From an uncultured Ectothiorhodospiraceae bacterium (GTDB taxonomy: Bacteria > Pseudomonadota > Gammaproteobacteria > S012-40), in the NCBI GenBank assembly GCA_945787715.1, contig CALZJE010000009.1:1-64000 (forward strand): a stretch of 64,000 bases of DNA, in the 5' to 3' direction. Made by a program: the position numbers and the translations under genes. Below are positions 45,438 through 54,353 of the stretch, in pieces. The notes beneath the pieces are model-generated. The model worked only from the letters and a program-made list of their open reading frames with translations, was not told the origin of the DNA and did not search any database. Numbering within the stretch: the stretch's first letter is position 1; each line of letters begins with the position of its first letter.

Positions 45438-46967
45438 ATGACAAAAAATAAAGTACCAGGAAAACCAGCACTTCTCATCATTCTCGACGGATTCGGGTGG
45501 AGCAATTCGCACCAGAATAATGCAGTCAAGGAAGCATCAACCCCCAATTTTGATCACTACTTTACTGCAAATCCTTTTACTACTCTTGAGGCGTCTGGGG
45601 CTGCCGTTGGTTTACCTGATGGTCAAATGGGAAATTCAGAAGTTGGCCACATGACAATTGGCTGCGGAAAAGTTTTGTACCAAGACTTGGTAAAAATAAA
45701 CCAAAGCATTGAGTCGGGAAGTTTTTATGAAAACCCTACGCTTATAGATGCAGCTAGAGAGGCAAAACGACAAAATAGGCCACTTCATTTGCTCGGACTT
45801 GTCTCTGATGGTGGAGTACACAGCCACCTAGACCATCTAAAAGCCCTACTCACCTTTTGTAGCGAACAAAGAGTTAAACCTGTTCTGCACATGATTACCG
45901 ATGGGCGTGACACTTCTCCAAAATCTGCTTTAACTTTTCTTGAGCAAATTACCCCTTATTTGAAACAAGCGCATGGTGAAATAGCCACAATCAGTGGTCG
46001 ATACTATGCTATGGATCGAGATAAACGCTGGGACCGTATCGAAAAAGCCTGGCGCTGTCTCTGTTTTGCTCAAGGTGAGCAAGCCGAGACCGCGAAACAA
46101 GCTATCATTAATTCTTATGAACAAGGTATTACCGATGAATTTATTCTACCAACACATATTGCTGGGACTGAAACCATCGAGAAACAAGATCCGGTAATCT
46201 TTTTTAATTTCAGAAACGACAGAGCTCGACAACTGACTTACACGCTTGCCGGTAAAGTTTTCAAACCATTTGATCGAAACAATCACTCCGCAAGTCTTTA
46301 TTGTCTAACTGAATACGATCCTCAACTTTCTTTACCCGTCGCTTTCCCGCAAACGTTTCCAGACACAACCCTGGCAAATATTATAAGCCAAAATAACATT
46401 CGTCAGCTTCACTGTGCAGAGACAGAAAAATACGCGCATGTAACATTTTTTTTCAACGGTGGAAGAGAAGCTACACTCCCTGGAGAAGAGCGACAAATGA
46501 TTCCATCTCCCAATGTTGCTACTTATGATCTAGCCCCCGAAATGGCAGCAAAAGAACTCACTGATGAAGTAATTCAAGCCGTTGAAAGCGAAAGTTACGG
46601 ATTCGTTGTTGTTAATTATGCTAATGGAGACATGGTTGGTCATACAGCAATAAGAGAGAGCATACTCACTGCTGTGGAAACCCTAGATCACGAAGTTGGT
46701 AGGCTAATAAATGCTGCCACTCAACATAACTTCAGTGTTCTGCTGACTGCAGATCATGGAAACTGTGAAGAAATGGTCTCCTCATTACACGAGCCTCAAA
46801 CTCAACATACTAATAATCCGGTCCCCTGCGTCATTATCGATGATAGAGTAACCTCGCTTAACAATGACTGCGGCTTAAGCCATGTTGCACCTACGATATT
46901 AAAATTAATGGGATTAGAAGTTGATGAAAATATGGAGAAAAAACTGATTATTGCCAATAACATATAG
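45438..46967 (+). CDS. gpmI: 2,3-bisphosphoglycerate-independent phosphoglycerate mutase
   Basis: A 509-residue cofactor-independent mutase interconverting 3- and 2-phosphoglycerate. The first metal site is LLIILDGFGWS, the phosphoserine nucleophile lies in DGQMGNSEVGHMTIG (about residue 62), and the C-terminal metal ligands are in LLTADHGNCEEM and HTNNPVPCV. Also FFFNGGREATLPGEERQ. Following ppsA, it fits gluconeogenic flow, but with 245 bp and a long inverted repeat between, the two are probably separate units. Confidence 0.97.
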   Translation: MTKNKVPGKPALLIILDGFGWSNSHQNNAVKEASTPNFDHYFTANPFTTLEASGAAVGLPDGQMGNSEVGHMTIGCGKVLYQDLVKINQSIESGSFYENPTLIDAAREAKRQNRPLHLLGLVSDGGVHSHLDHLKALLTFCSEQRVKPVLHMITDGRDTSPKSALTFLEQITPYLKQAHGEIATISGRYYAMDRDKRWDRIEKAWRCLCFAQGEQAETAKQAIINSYEQGITDEFILPTHIAGTETIEKQDPVIFFNFRNDRARQLTYTLAGKVFKPFDRNNHSASLYCLTEYDPQLSLPVAFPQTFPDTTLANIISQNNIRQLHCAETEKYAHVTFFFNGGREATLPGEERQMIPSPNVATYDLAPEMAAKELTDEVIQAVESESYGFVVVNYANGDMVGHTAIRESILTAVETLDHEVGRLINAATQHNFSVLLTADHGNCEEMVSSLHEPQTQHTNNPVPCVIIDDRVTSLNNDCGLSHVAPTILKLMGLEVDENMEKKLIIANNI

Positions 46968-46985
46968 TCTACAGCCCGTTTTTTC

Positions 46986-47012
46986 GTTGACGAAATATAC
47001 TTCGTCAACTTT
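46986..47012 (+). terminator. Hairpin terminator after gpmI
   Basis: GTTGACGAA-atatac-TTCGTCAAC, a 9-bp perfect stem followed by tttat. It lies 19 bp after the gpmI stop. The T-tract is short. Confidence 0.65.
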
Positions 47013-47157
47013 ATATCCAGATATCCCTTTTCACTTCTTTAACTTAAAACCATCCAATACTGGCTCCTAGCTCCTAAGAGACTCTCGGACTTAGGATGAA
47101 TCTGCTACGAAAAAGCTATACACTATAAACAAAGTTTAACGCCACAAGGCATCCATC

Positions 47158-49182
47158 ATGATTCACAAAAATACTCACAAAAAAAAATGTAGTGTTACCA
47201 AGCTAACTGCTATCTACAACATATTACTAACGTTGACATTACTAACAGCCTGTAATACATCCACTACAAACAAAGTTGAAAACGAAAATAATAAACCTGA
47301 TGGTGATTTGGCAACGAATGTTAAAGCGCTTCATTTCAAAACCTCGGAAGACCGTGCTATACAAATATTTCTCGGGGAAAGTGTTGTGAACATTCAACGT
47401 TTTTCCGTAACTTTAGACACGCAACCTAATTATGGAGAAATAAAGAATGACAACAATATGCTCTATACTTACATCCCTGACCCAAACTTTTATGGTGATG
47501 ACAGTTTCAAATTTACGGTAAAAGATGAACAAGGGTCTAGTATCCAAGAAACAGCAACAATCCAAGTCACACCCGTCAACGATGCACCTGTACTTATTAC
47601 ACGAAACTTTAACACAACAAAAAATCAAGCAACCGAACTGCATCTGCGAGCCACTGATATCGAGAATGATGAGGTCAGTTTTTTCGCAGCGAATACAACA
47701 ATATTGGGTGCAACATTAGACTGCAACAATAAAATTTGCACCTATACCCCACCAAAAGACGCTATTGGCCAAGATAGTTTTTCAATAACGTCGGTAGATA
47801 CGAATGGTGCAAAAGTCACTTCTACTGTGACAGTGAATATCACCTCATCGCAAGTAAATAAAAAAGCACAATTACGCAGCTTAAGTGGAGATTACTTAAG
47901 CCATGCAGATCTACTTGCTATCCCCGAAGTTTTAAATATTAACACATCACACGAAATCGAATTACACGCAATAGCAGGTGACAAGGCTATTCAATTAAAA
48001 TGGAAAATGAAAAACAATGCACTAATAAAAAAAATTGTCCGCAAACAAGGGAACTGTTCTCTTAATGATAACGATGGTACCTTTATTACCGAACGTATTA
48101 ACAACGATCAATTTATCGACCGCGATGCGGCACTTGTTAATGGTATTGAATATTGCTACACAGTTTTCACCCATGATGCGGGAAATAATCTTTTCCCGCT
48201 CGCGACAGTTAAAGTAATACCTATAATATCGGTAGCAAGATATCCGTTTTCCGGTGCTAATTGGAATGATTACATTCTAACCGATGGAACATCGATTAAT
48301 AAATTGTCTGACACCACCTGCCCAGCTAATGATTTATTTATCGAAAAGACAAGCTGCATCCACGCTGGCGAAATCCGGCAGTTCAAAATTCCCGGTCTAG
48401 ATAGCTGTGATGGAATCTCCATCAAGGACGCGTTAGATTCGTTCAATTGGACATGCAGCGACACAACATTTCCTATTCGTACAATATCCACAGGTTTAAA
48501 GAATAACAAAACACTTTCAGATCTCATCAGCTTTGACACTGCTAAATGGAAAACTAATTTCGTTACGATATCCGGTGATGAGTTCGCTTACAGCACCACG
48601 CCTGATGTTTGGTGGTCAAATTCGATCACCTCAGTAACATCAGATAATATTGACTCACATCAGCGCCTTACTTCACAAGGAACAATTTATATCATTGATC
48701 CAGCTAATTCAGTGAGTAATTATGCTATCAATGCCAATCACATCGGCTTATTAATAAGACCAGGTAGTACATTAATGGGTGCTGAAAAAGATATCTACCC
48801 AAGCTCAGTGATTACATTAAGTGCAATTAATGACGAACCTCATAGACGATCTTTCATTTGGATTGAAGGTGAAATTGATGCGCTCAATAATGAGAATGGA
48901 ATTTACGCTAACAAACTTTCTTATGGCGTATTCAATAATCTTGTGGTTTCCAATGCTCAAGAGAATGGATTAAAAATTGAAAACACGCTGAACTCTTATG
49001 CAAGAAATATCAAAATTTTAAATACATCAAGCATATCGACAGGTAATGATATTGTTATAAAAAATTCTAAAAAAGTCGCACTTTCACATATTGTAACCAG
49101 TGAATATTCCAATTGTGGTATATCAATAACTCACTCAAATCACATTACAATAACAAATAATACCTGTTCTATTTTGAAGTGA
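47158..49182 (+). CDS. Large lipoprotein with cadherin-like (tandem-95) and beta-helix regions
   Basis: A 674-residue surface or periplasmic lipoprotein. Lipobox TLLTACNTS near residue 32. Residues about 50-230 hold two Ig/cadherin-like repeats of the tandem-95/Big_9 type (YIPDPNFYGDDSFKFTVKDE; QVTPVNDAPVL; YTPPKDAIGQDSFSITSVD). The centre (250-380) has a fibronectin-like part with cysteine pairs. The C-terminus (about 500-674) has repeated beta-helix-like turns (GIYANKLSYGVFNNLVVSNA). Likely an adhesion or polysaccharide-interacting protein; the target is unknown. Monocistronic. Confidence 0.7.
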   Translation: MIHKNTHKKKCSVTKLTAIYNILLTLTLLTACNTSTTNKVENENNKPDGDLATNVKALHFKTSEDRAIQIFLGESVVNIQRFSVTLDTQPNYGEIKNDNNMLYTYIPDPNFYGDDSFKFTVKDEQGSSIQETATIQVTPVNDAPVLITRNFNTTKNQATELHLRATDIENDEVSFFAANTTILGATLDCNNKICTYTPPKDAIGQDSFSITSVDTNGAKVTSTVTVNITSSQVNKKAQLRSLSGDYLSHADLLAIPEVLNINTSHEIELHAIAGDKAIQLKWKMKNNALIKKIVRKQGNCSLNDNDGTFITERINNDQFIDRDAALVNGIEYCYTVFTHDAGNNLFPLATVKVIPIISVARYPFSGANWNDYILTDGTSINKLSDTTCPANDLFIEKTSCIHAGEIRQFKIPGLDSCDGISIKDALDSFNWTCSDTTFPIRTISTGLKNNKTLSDLISFDTAKWKTNFVTISGDEFAYSTTPDVWWSNSITSVTSDNIDSHQRLTSQGTIYIIDPANSVSNYAINANHIGLLIRPGSTLMGAEKDIYPSSVITLSAINDEPHRRSFIWIEGEIDALNNENGIYANKLSYGVFNNLVVSNAQENGLKIENTLNSYARNIKILNTSSISTGNDIVIKNSKKVALSHIVTSEYSNCGISITHSNHITITNNTCSILK

Positions 49183-49321
49183 TAACGTGATCTATGCAAA
49201 AAATATTGAATTGAGCAATATCGTAGATAAATCTCAAATAATACTAGGATTTTTTCAGATAAATACAATCATAAACGTCAGCCCAGAATAGACTGACGAG
49301 TCAACAATTCAATTTTTTAAG

Positions 49322-49681
49322 TTAAAGCAACTCTAATACACTTTCGGGTGGCCGACCAATCGCCGCTTTTTTATCATCAACCACGACAATTGGACGCTCG
49401 ATGAGTTTTGGAGTTTCATACATGGCCTGTATGAGCTGATCATTGCTCAAACTCTCGTCTTTAAGATTAAGTGATTTGTATTCATCTTCATTCTTGCGCA
49501 TTAAATCTCTTGGCTGCATTTTGAGCAACTTGAGTAGATGAGCAATGGTTTCTGTTGAAGGCGGTGTTTTCAAATATTCAACAATTGTTGGGGTAACACC
49601 ATTTTCTTCGAGTAGAGCTAGCGTCTGGCGGGATTTGCTACATCGGGGATTATGATAAATAGTAATGTTCAATTGAGCCAT
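49322..49681 (-). CDS. ArsC-family thioredoxin-like protein (YfgD/ArsC)
   Basis: A 119-residue ArsC-family reductase-like protein. The active-site loop is IYHNPRCSKSRQTLALL with the catalytic cysteine about residue 15, and the conserved RPIVVVDDKKAAIGRPPES follows near 96, including the arginine and cis-proline region. It resembles glutaredoxin-dependent arsenate reductase and YfgD; no ars operon is nearby, so arsenate specificity is unproven. A MITE remnant hairpin starts 10 bp before the ATG, which could affect its leader. The ribosome-binding site is poor (GGAGA too close). Confidence 0.88.
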   Translation of the reverse strand: MAQLNITIYHNPRCSKSRQTLALLEENGVTPTIVEYLKTPPSTETIAHLLKLLKMQPRDLMRKNEDEYKSLNLKDESLSNDQLIQAMYETPKLIERPIVVVDDKKAAIGRPPESVLELL

Positions 49682-49690
49682 TCTCCATTA

Positions 49691-49744
49691 TTCTAGAAAA
49701 AGCAGTTGGTGTTCTATTGCCACGTCCAACTGCTTTTTCTAGGA
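49691..49744. repeat. MITE-like repeat, minimal copy (copy 1)
   Basis: Two terminal arms, TCTAGAAAAAGCAGTTGG (49692-49709) and its near-perfect complement (49726-49743), are separated by only 16 bp. Flanked on both sides by ATTAT, as is copy 2, which looks like a target duplication or target preference. It seems to be a deletion derivative of the 165-bp element. It sits in the arsC leader, where it would form a stable hairpin. Confidence 0.75.
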
Positions 49745-49812
49745 TTATTATTCAGTGTAATGAAGTTTATCAATTCTGCTAAACAACATAAACAATGAAG
49801 AAAGTTGGTGAT

Positions 49813-49890
49813 TTAGCCAATAATCGACATATAGCTAGCAAAGTAAAACATTGACACGCCAATGATTAAAGTACCAACAATTGCTTTCAT
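49813..49890 (-). CDS. Small membrane peptide (25 aa)
   Basis: A 25-residue peptide not in the track. The ATG at 49890 (minus) follows CAGGAAGAATTT, a good ribosome-binding site. It is one continuous hydrophobic helix (MKAIVGTLIIGVSMFYFASY) with a short MSIIG end. It lies between two copies of a MITE-like repeat. No similarity to the LSFH peptides. No terminator recognised other than the MITE hairpin at 49691-49744 further downstream, which could serve as one. Confidence 0.55.
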   Translation of the reverse strand: MKAIVGTLIIGVSMFYFASYMSIIG

Positions 49891-50089
49891 AAATTCTTCC
49901 TGAACATTAATTATCCGAATTAACAACACTTTCATTGTGAAACATAATGAGTAACCACAATTCCAGTTAACTTCCAATTCAATATCTTTACTTGGCTAAA
50001 ATATCCAACACTTTTTTCAGCGATAATTATGCCAAATCACTATCCATAATAATGATATGGCATTGAAATTTTAAAAATAATTCATATTA

Positions 50090-50254
50090 TCCTAGAAAAA
50101 GCAGTTGGACACGGAAATAGAACGTAGGATATTGTTTTGAATAGCGTAATGGAAAAAGTTGTCTTTACCTGGTTGGTGAAGCTAGCTTTTTTCATATAGC
50201 TAGGCGAAACAAGAGGCTGCGTTGTATTCCATGGATCAGCTGCTTTTTCTAGGA
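50090..50254. repeat. MITE-like repeat, full copy (copy 2)
   Basis: Terminal inverted repeats TCCTAGAAAAAGCAGTTG (50090-50107) and CAGCTGCTTTTTCTAGGA (50237-50254), one mismatch, enclose about 130 bp without coding capacity. Flanks are ATTAT on both sides. The interior core (GGAAATAGAACGTAGGATATTG...GGTTGGTGAAGC) recurs in the decayed copy at 25511-25719. Size and structure fit a non-autonomous transposable element mobilised by a transposase elsewhere; no such transposase is in the window. Confidence 0.8.
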
Positions 50255-50406
50255 TTATGAATCAATCAGGATTGTGAAGAGATAGCAGAAAGGAGTGGAC
50301 AAAGTTCAAGTAAAAAAAGAATTTCACTTGCGCTTTAACCTTCAATATCTCACCAATTCGGCGCTCAGCAATATTCTCTAAACGCTGAATAATTTTGGCT
50401 AATATC

Positions 50407-51780
50407 CTAGGCGGTAGCGAGTGCCCTACTCACCATTTTGAACTCCGATGGCTCAAGATGATGACGATGCAATAGTTTATAAAATTCCGTTCGATTACGA
50501 TTTGCCAGACGCGCTGCTTGCGTCACATTACCACTGGTGAGTTGTAAGAGTTTAGTTAAATAGTCGCGTTCGAAGCGCTTCTTAGCTTCTGTTAAAGGCA
50601 TTATCTCTCCCGATTTACCTCGCAATGCTTTTAACACCAAACGTGCAGGCACAACCGGAGTTGTTGTTAGTGCGAAACTTTGCTCCACCACATTTTTAAG
50701 TTGGCGCACATTGCCAGGCCATTTAGCGGTCATCAAAAGTTCTAGCGCATCGGGAGCAAAAGACTTCACTTTTTTCTTAGTCTGCTCAGTCAGTTCTTTT
50801 AGAAAGTGCTTTGCAAGTAATGGTATATCTTCTCGTCGATCACACAGGCTTGGGATTTCCAGCGTAACTACATTTAATCGATAGTACAGATCTTCCCTGA
50901 AATTTCCCGTTTCCATCTCTTTATCAATGTCACAATGAGTGGCAGAAATAATACGAACATCAACGGGAACACTTTTCGTTGAGCCTACCGGCCTAACTTG
51001 ACGCTCTTGTAAAACGCGTAACAGCTTCACTTGTAAATTAAGCGGCATATCCCCAATTTCATCCAGAAAGACAGTGCCTTTATCCGCTGCTTGAAATAGC
51101 CCTTCATAATTTGCAGCTGCTCCCGTAAAAGCGCCTTTTGTATGACCAAATAACTCTGACTCTAATAGATTCTCAGGAATCGCAGCGCAATTGACAGCAA
51201 CAAAGTTTTGATCATGTCGAGTGCTCGCTTTATGAATTGCTTTAGCGAATAGCTCTTTACCTGTTCCACTTTCACCGTGGATAAACACACTGGTATCACT
51301 CTGTGAAAGCAATTTGGCATGGCTTAATAGTTCTTCCATATTACTACTACAAGTGATAATTTCTCTACGCCATTTATCATCTTTTTTAGTTGGCTCATCT
51401 TCAACATATGCGCTATTGATAGCGACAGCTTTTTCGATTTGAGCCAGTAGTTGTTTGCTATCAAACGGTTTTGCGAGAAACCCAAAAACGCCTTGTTTAG
51501 TTGCGTCAACAGCGTCGGGGATAGTGCCATGTGCAGTCATAATAATGACAGGTAATGCCGAATTAATTTTATGGAGTGCGTTAAACAATGACATACCATC
51601 CATGCCACCCATGCGTAGATCGGTAACCACAACTGCAGGTTTAATCAATGAAACCTGCACTATTGCTTTTTCGCCACTATCCACCGCAACAACATTATAG
51701 CCAGTGGCTTTTAATCGCATTGACAGCAATTTTAGAATATCATGATCGTCATCAACGACTAGTACTGTTTTCTTTTCCAT
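50407..51780 (-). CDS. glrR: Sigma-54-dependent response regulator GlrR-like
   Basis: A 457-residue NtrC-type activator. The receiver has VLVVDDDHDILKLL with phospho-Asp in VVTDLRMGGMDGM. The AAA+ domain has Walker A GESGTGKELFAKAI, the sigma-54 contact loop GAFTGA in ELFGHTKGAFTGAAANY, and Walker B FLDEIGDMPL. The C-terminal Fis-type HTH is LTSGNVTQAARLANRNRTEFYKLL. Same order as glrK-qseG-glrR (QseE-G-F), which governs envelope-stress sRNA or sigma-E genes in enterics. Targets here unknown. Last gene of the operon, 87 bp after qseG. Confidence 0.92.
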   Translation of the reverse strand: MEKKTVLVVDDDHDILKLLSMRLKATGYNVVAVDSGEKAIVQVSLIKPAVVVTDLRMGGMDGMSLFNALHKINSALPVIIMTAHGTIPDAVDATKQGVFGFLAKPFDSKQLLAQIEKAVAINSAYVEDEPTKKDDKWRREIITCSSNMEELLSHAKLLSQSDTSVFIHGESGTGKELFAKAIHKASTRHDQNFVAVNCAAIPENLLESELFGHTKGAFTGAAANYEGLFQAADKGTVFLDEIGDMPLNLQVKLLRVLQERQVRPVGSTKSVPVDVRIISATHCDIDKEMETGNFREDLYYRLNVVTLEIPSLCDRREDIPLLAKHFLKELTEQTKKKVKSFAPDALELLMTAKWPGNVRQLKNVVEQSFALTTTPVVPARLVLKALRGKSGEIMPLTEAKKRFERDYLTKLLQLTSGNVTQAARLANRNRTEFYKLLHRHHLEPSEFKMVSRALATA

Positions 51781-51867
51781 TAATTCACCTTAAATAAAAC
51801 TGGGCTGGATAAATTTAATTGTTATTTTTTCCAGGCTGCTGATACGCTCTCAGCAGAATATTTATGC

Positions 51868-52458
51868 TTATTCTCTCGCATGAATACTATCTTCAATAGA
51901 CTTCAATGCATTTATTTGACTCTTTAAGTTTGTAACTTCTTTGTCCGCTTTCTTTTGCTTAGTAATCATCTGGTTAATTGTACGTTTTGCTTTCGTATTA
52001 CTCGCCAATATGGAATAAAGTGCTTGAGATAAGTTCACCAAATCCTTATCTTCAGATTTCATCCCGGTATTGTTAAATCTCGCTAATACTTTAAATGCCT
52101 CTTTTTCGCGACCTGTTTCCTGTAAGAGGATTAATACATAGTTCAAGGTGCTAAATAAAGTTTTATCCGCTTTATGTCTCATTCGTACGGCTTTTAATAC
52201 ACGGTTTCTCTCTTTTCGTGGTGTGCTCACATATTCGTTTATATTAAAGAACAGTTGAGTGATCTGGTTTTGATTGATCTCTTCACCACGTCGTACACGA
52301 TACAAAGTGTCGTTGATATTCACTACCTGGGTCATCGTTTTGTACTGCTCGACAGTCAGGTAACTCTCATCTCGTTTTAACCAATCTTTCATAGGGCATG
52401 CTGTTAACCCTAAAACACACACCACAATAATGACTAACCGGGGCATCAAACCGCCCAT
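51868..52458 (-). CDS. qseG: QseG-like lipoprotein of the Glr system
   Basis: A 196-residue lipoprotein lying between the kinase and regulator genes. Lipobox VLGLTACPM near residue 21. The rest is helical, with a C-terminal coiled coil (MITKQKKADKEVTNLKSQINALK). In E. coli QseG interacts with the kinase GlrK/QseE. Sequence identity to QseG is low by eye; assignment rests on position, lipobox and coiled coil. Overlaps the kinase gene by 13 bp. Confidence 0.75.
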   Translation of the reverse strand: MGGLMPRLVIIVVCVLGLTACPMKDWLKRDESYLTVEQYKTMTQVVNINDTLYRVRRGEEINQNQITQLFFNINEYVSTPRKERNRVLKAVRMRHKADKTLFSTLNYVLILLQETGREKEAFKVLARFNNTGMKSEDKDLVNLSQALYSILASNTKAKRTINQMITKQKKADKEVTNLKSQINALKSIEDSIHARE

Positions 52459-53918
52459 GCAAGCTCCTTTTCTGTTGTATCCAAAGGCAAAGTCACTCTA
52501 AAGTGGGCTCCATTCGTGGCATCGTCATATATGACTTCAATTTTTCCATTTTGTGCCTCAATAAATTCTTTAACAATAGATAATCCTAATCCACTACCGT
52601 GTATAAAGCCCGTTTCTGGAGGTTTGCCCGAATAAAATGCATTAAATATTTTATCTCTGTCGTCAATTGAAATACCTGGCCCCGAGTCCTTTACATCCAT
52701 AACTAGATCATTTTCTAACCGACGAAGCTCAATATTAATCATGCCCTCTTCTGGTGTAAATTTAATCGCATTGGAGAGCAGGTTATCTAGCACAACACGA
52801 AACTGCTCTTCATCAGCTTGAAAGGTCAGATCTTCACATTTCGCTTTAATTCGAATTTTTTTTGCGAGTAGGACGGCCTTTTGATCAGCCACCACATTAG
52901 AAATCACTTTTTTCGCACTTATACTACTATAACCTGATTTGAGATTCGCCTCATTAGGCATATTAAAACTGAGTAATTTTTCGATCATTTTTTGCAAGCT
53001 GATACTATTGCTCTTGAGTATTTCTGCAACTTCGCGTTGATGCTCGTTGAGTGTCCCGGTCACACCTTCCGACATCAATTCCGCACCTTCTCGGATCGAT
53101 GTTAAGGGTGTTTTTAGCTCATGTGATACATATTGGAGAAATTTTACTTTTTTATCTTCAAGATATTTCAATCGCTGGCGCAACCAATCAAGACGGTCTC
53201 CCAGAATTTCAATATCGCGAGGCCCCGACACCTGAATTTCACTTTCGAACTCGCCCTCACCCATTTTTCGCATTGCCGCATCAATCTGTTTCATCGGCTT
53301 CGCTAATAAACTGGTAAAAACAAAAATGAAGATCAAACTTGTCGGAATTAACATCATGGCTTCCCAAAACATTGCATCATTCGCTGAATCCGATAACTTA
53401 TTCATGATCTCCATTTCGCTATCAATTGCCAGATCACTTTTATCCAGCAGCACTTTTGCAACTTCAGTCATCGCAATAAAGTCTTGTGGATCGAGACTAA
53501 CCTCCTCTTTGTTTACTTTTTGTACCAATAGATCATGTAGAGTAGTAACAAGTAATGTTAAAGTATTAAGGTTTTCTTTTAAACGCGGATCAAGAGAAAC
53601 TTGTCGTAATTCTTCAGCAGTATTTAGATAGTTGTTATGTCTATCAAAATAGGTGTCGAGAAGGGAGTCATTACCTAAAATAAAATATTGGCGAACATTT
53701 CTCTCCATAGCTGTGGCCTGTTGCACCAATATTCGACTCAACTGCGTAGACTTAACCGCTCGATAAACTGCTTCCTGACTTTGCTCCGTCAATTTGTCTA
53801 CATAATAAACACCGGTGAAAACTGCGGCAACCAGAGGTGTTGCAACAAAAATAAATCCGATCAAAATGAGGCTATAAAAGGACTTAAGATAGGTTAAAAT
53901 ATTTTTTCCGCGGTTCAC
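52446..53918 (-). CDS. glrK: Sensor histidine kinase GlrK-like
   Basis: A 490-residue sensor kinase. TM1 about 14-36, periplasmic helical domain (SILL-type, with RNVRQYFILGNDSLLDTY), TM2 about 190-210, HAMP, then HisKA KFLQYVSHELKTPLTSIREG and HATPase_c LDNLLSNAIKFTPEEG, with G-boxes VKDSGPGISIDDRDKIF and HGSGLGLSIVKEF. Matches the GlrK/QseE class. First gene of glrK-qseG-glrR. Divergent from pstS, with 435 bp between. Confidence 0.92.
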   Translation of the reverse strand: MNRGKNILTYLKSFYSLILIGFIFVATPLVAAVFTGVYYVDKLTEQSQEAVYRAVKSTQLSRILVQQATAMERNVRQYFILGNDSLLDTYFDRHNNYLNTAEELRQVSLDPRLKENLNTLTLLVTTLHDLLVQKVNKEEVSLDPQDFIAMTEVAKVLLDKSDLAIDSEMEIMNKLSDSANDAMFWEAMMLIPTSLIFIFVFTSLLAKPMKQIDAAMRKMGEGEFESEIQVSGPRDIEILGDRLDWLRQRLKYLEDKKVKFLQYVSHELKTPLTSIREGAELMSEGVTGTLNEHQREVAEILKSNSISLQKMIEKLLSFNMPNEANLKSGYSSISAKKVISNVVADQKAVLLAKKIRIKAKCEDLTFQADEEQFRVVLDNLLSNAIKFTPEEGMINIELRRLENDLVMDVKDSGPGISIDDRDKIFNAFYSGKPPETGFIHGSGLGLSIVKEFIEAQNGKIEVIYDDATNGAHFRVTLPLDTTEKELAWAV

Positions 53919-54353
53919 TATTGATAACCTCTTGTTTAACGGACTCTATTTTGTTGATATAGATATTCGTAGAGAAACCAATTGACCCATGATTTATGGC
54001 ACAATCATTTGATGCGCTTGGCTATACAAAAAAGCTTGCATCACCGACCAGTTAAAGATAATTTTTTTATTCGACAATTGCTCCATGCATTGCTCTACCT
54101 CCTGCGTCTATGCAGTCGTAAATTAATCAAAGCAATTTGCTCGCCTAGTGCGGCTACTGGTGGTTCACTCTAACTTCATGTTCAATTGATCTTTCTAGAT
54201 TAATTAACAAACTATATGTAACTGGATTAGCAAATTGTAACTGATGGCAATATCCTATAAACACCTAGTGTATCACTGATGTTTTTATCAGCGATAGAGT
54301 CTATGTAACATTTTCACGACAGGGGCATCTACTGGTTAATAAAGGGAGTGTTT
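53919..54353. other. Divergent intergenic region glrK/pstS
   Basis: 435 bp. A 63-codon TTG-started plus-strand frame (53982-54173) has no good ribosome-binding site and no recognised family; it is not called but cannot be excluded. GTAACTG occurs twice (54218 and 54237), but the 19-bp period does not fit PhoB boxes (11/22). No convincing Pho box seen. Confidence 0.4.

Noticed and set aside
53982-54173. 63-codon TTG ORF between glrK and pstS
   Set aside because: No clear ribosome-binding site, no recognised family, and it lies in a region expected to hold two promoters.
54211-54250. PhoB box from repeated GTAACTG
   Set aside because: Repeat period is 19 bp, not 11 or 22, and the sequence differs from CTGTCAT.
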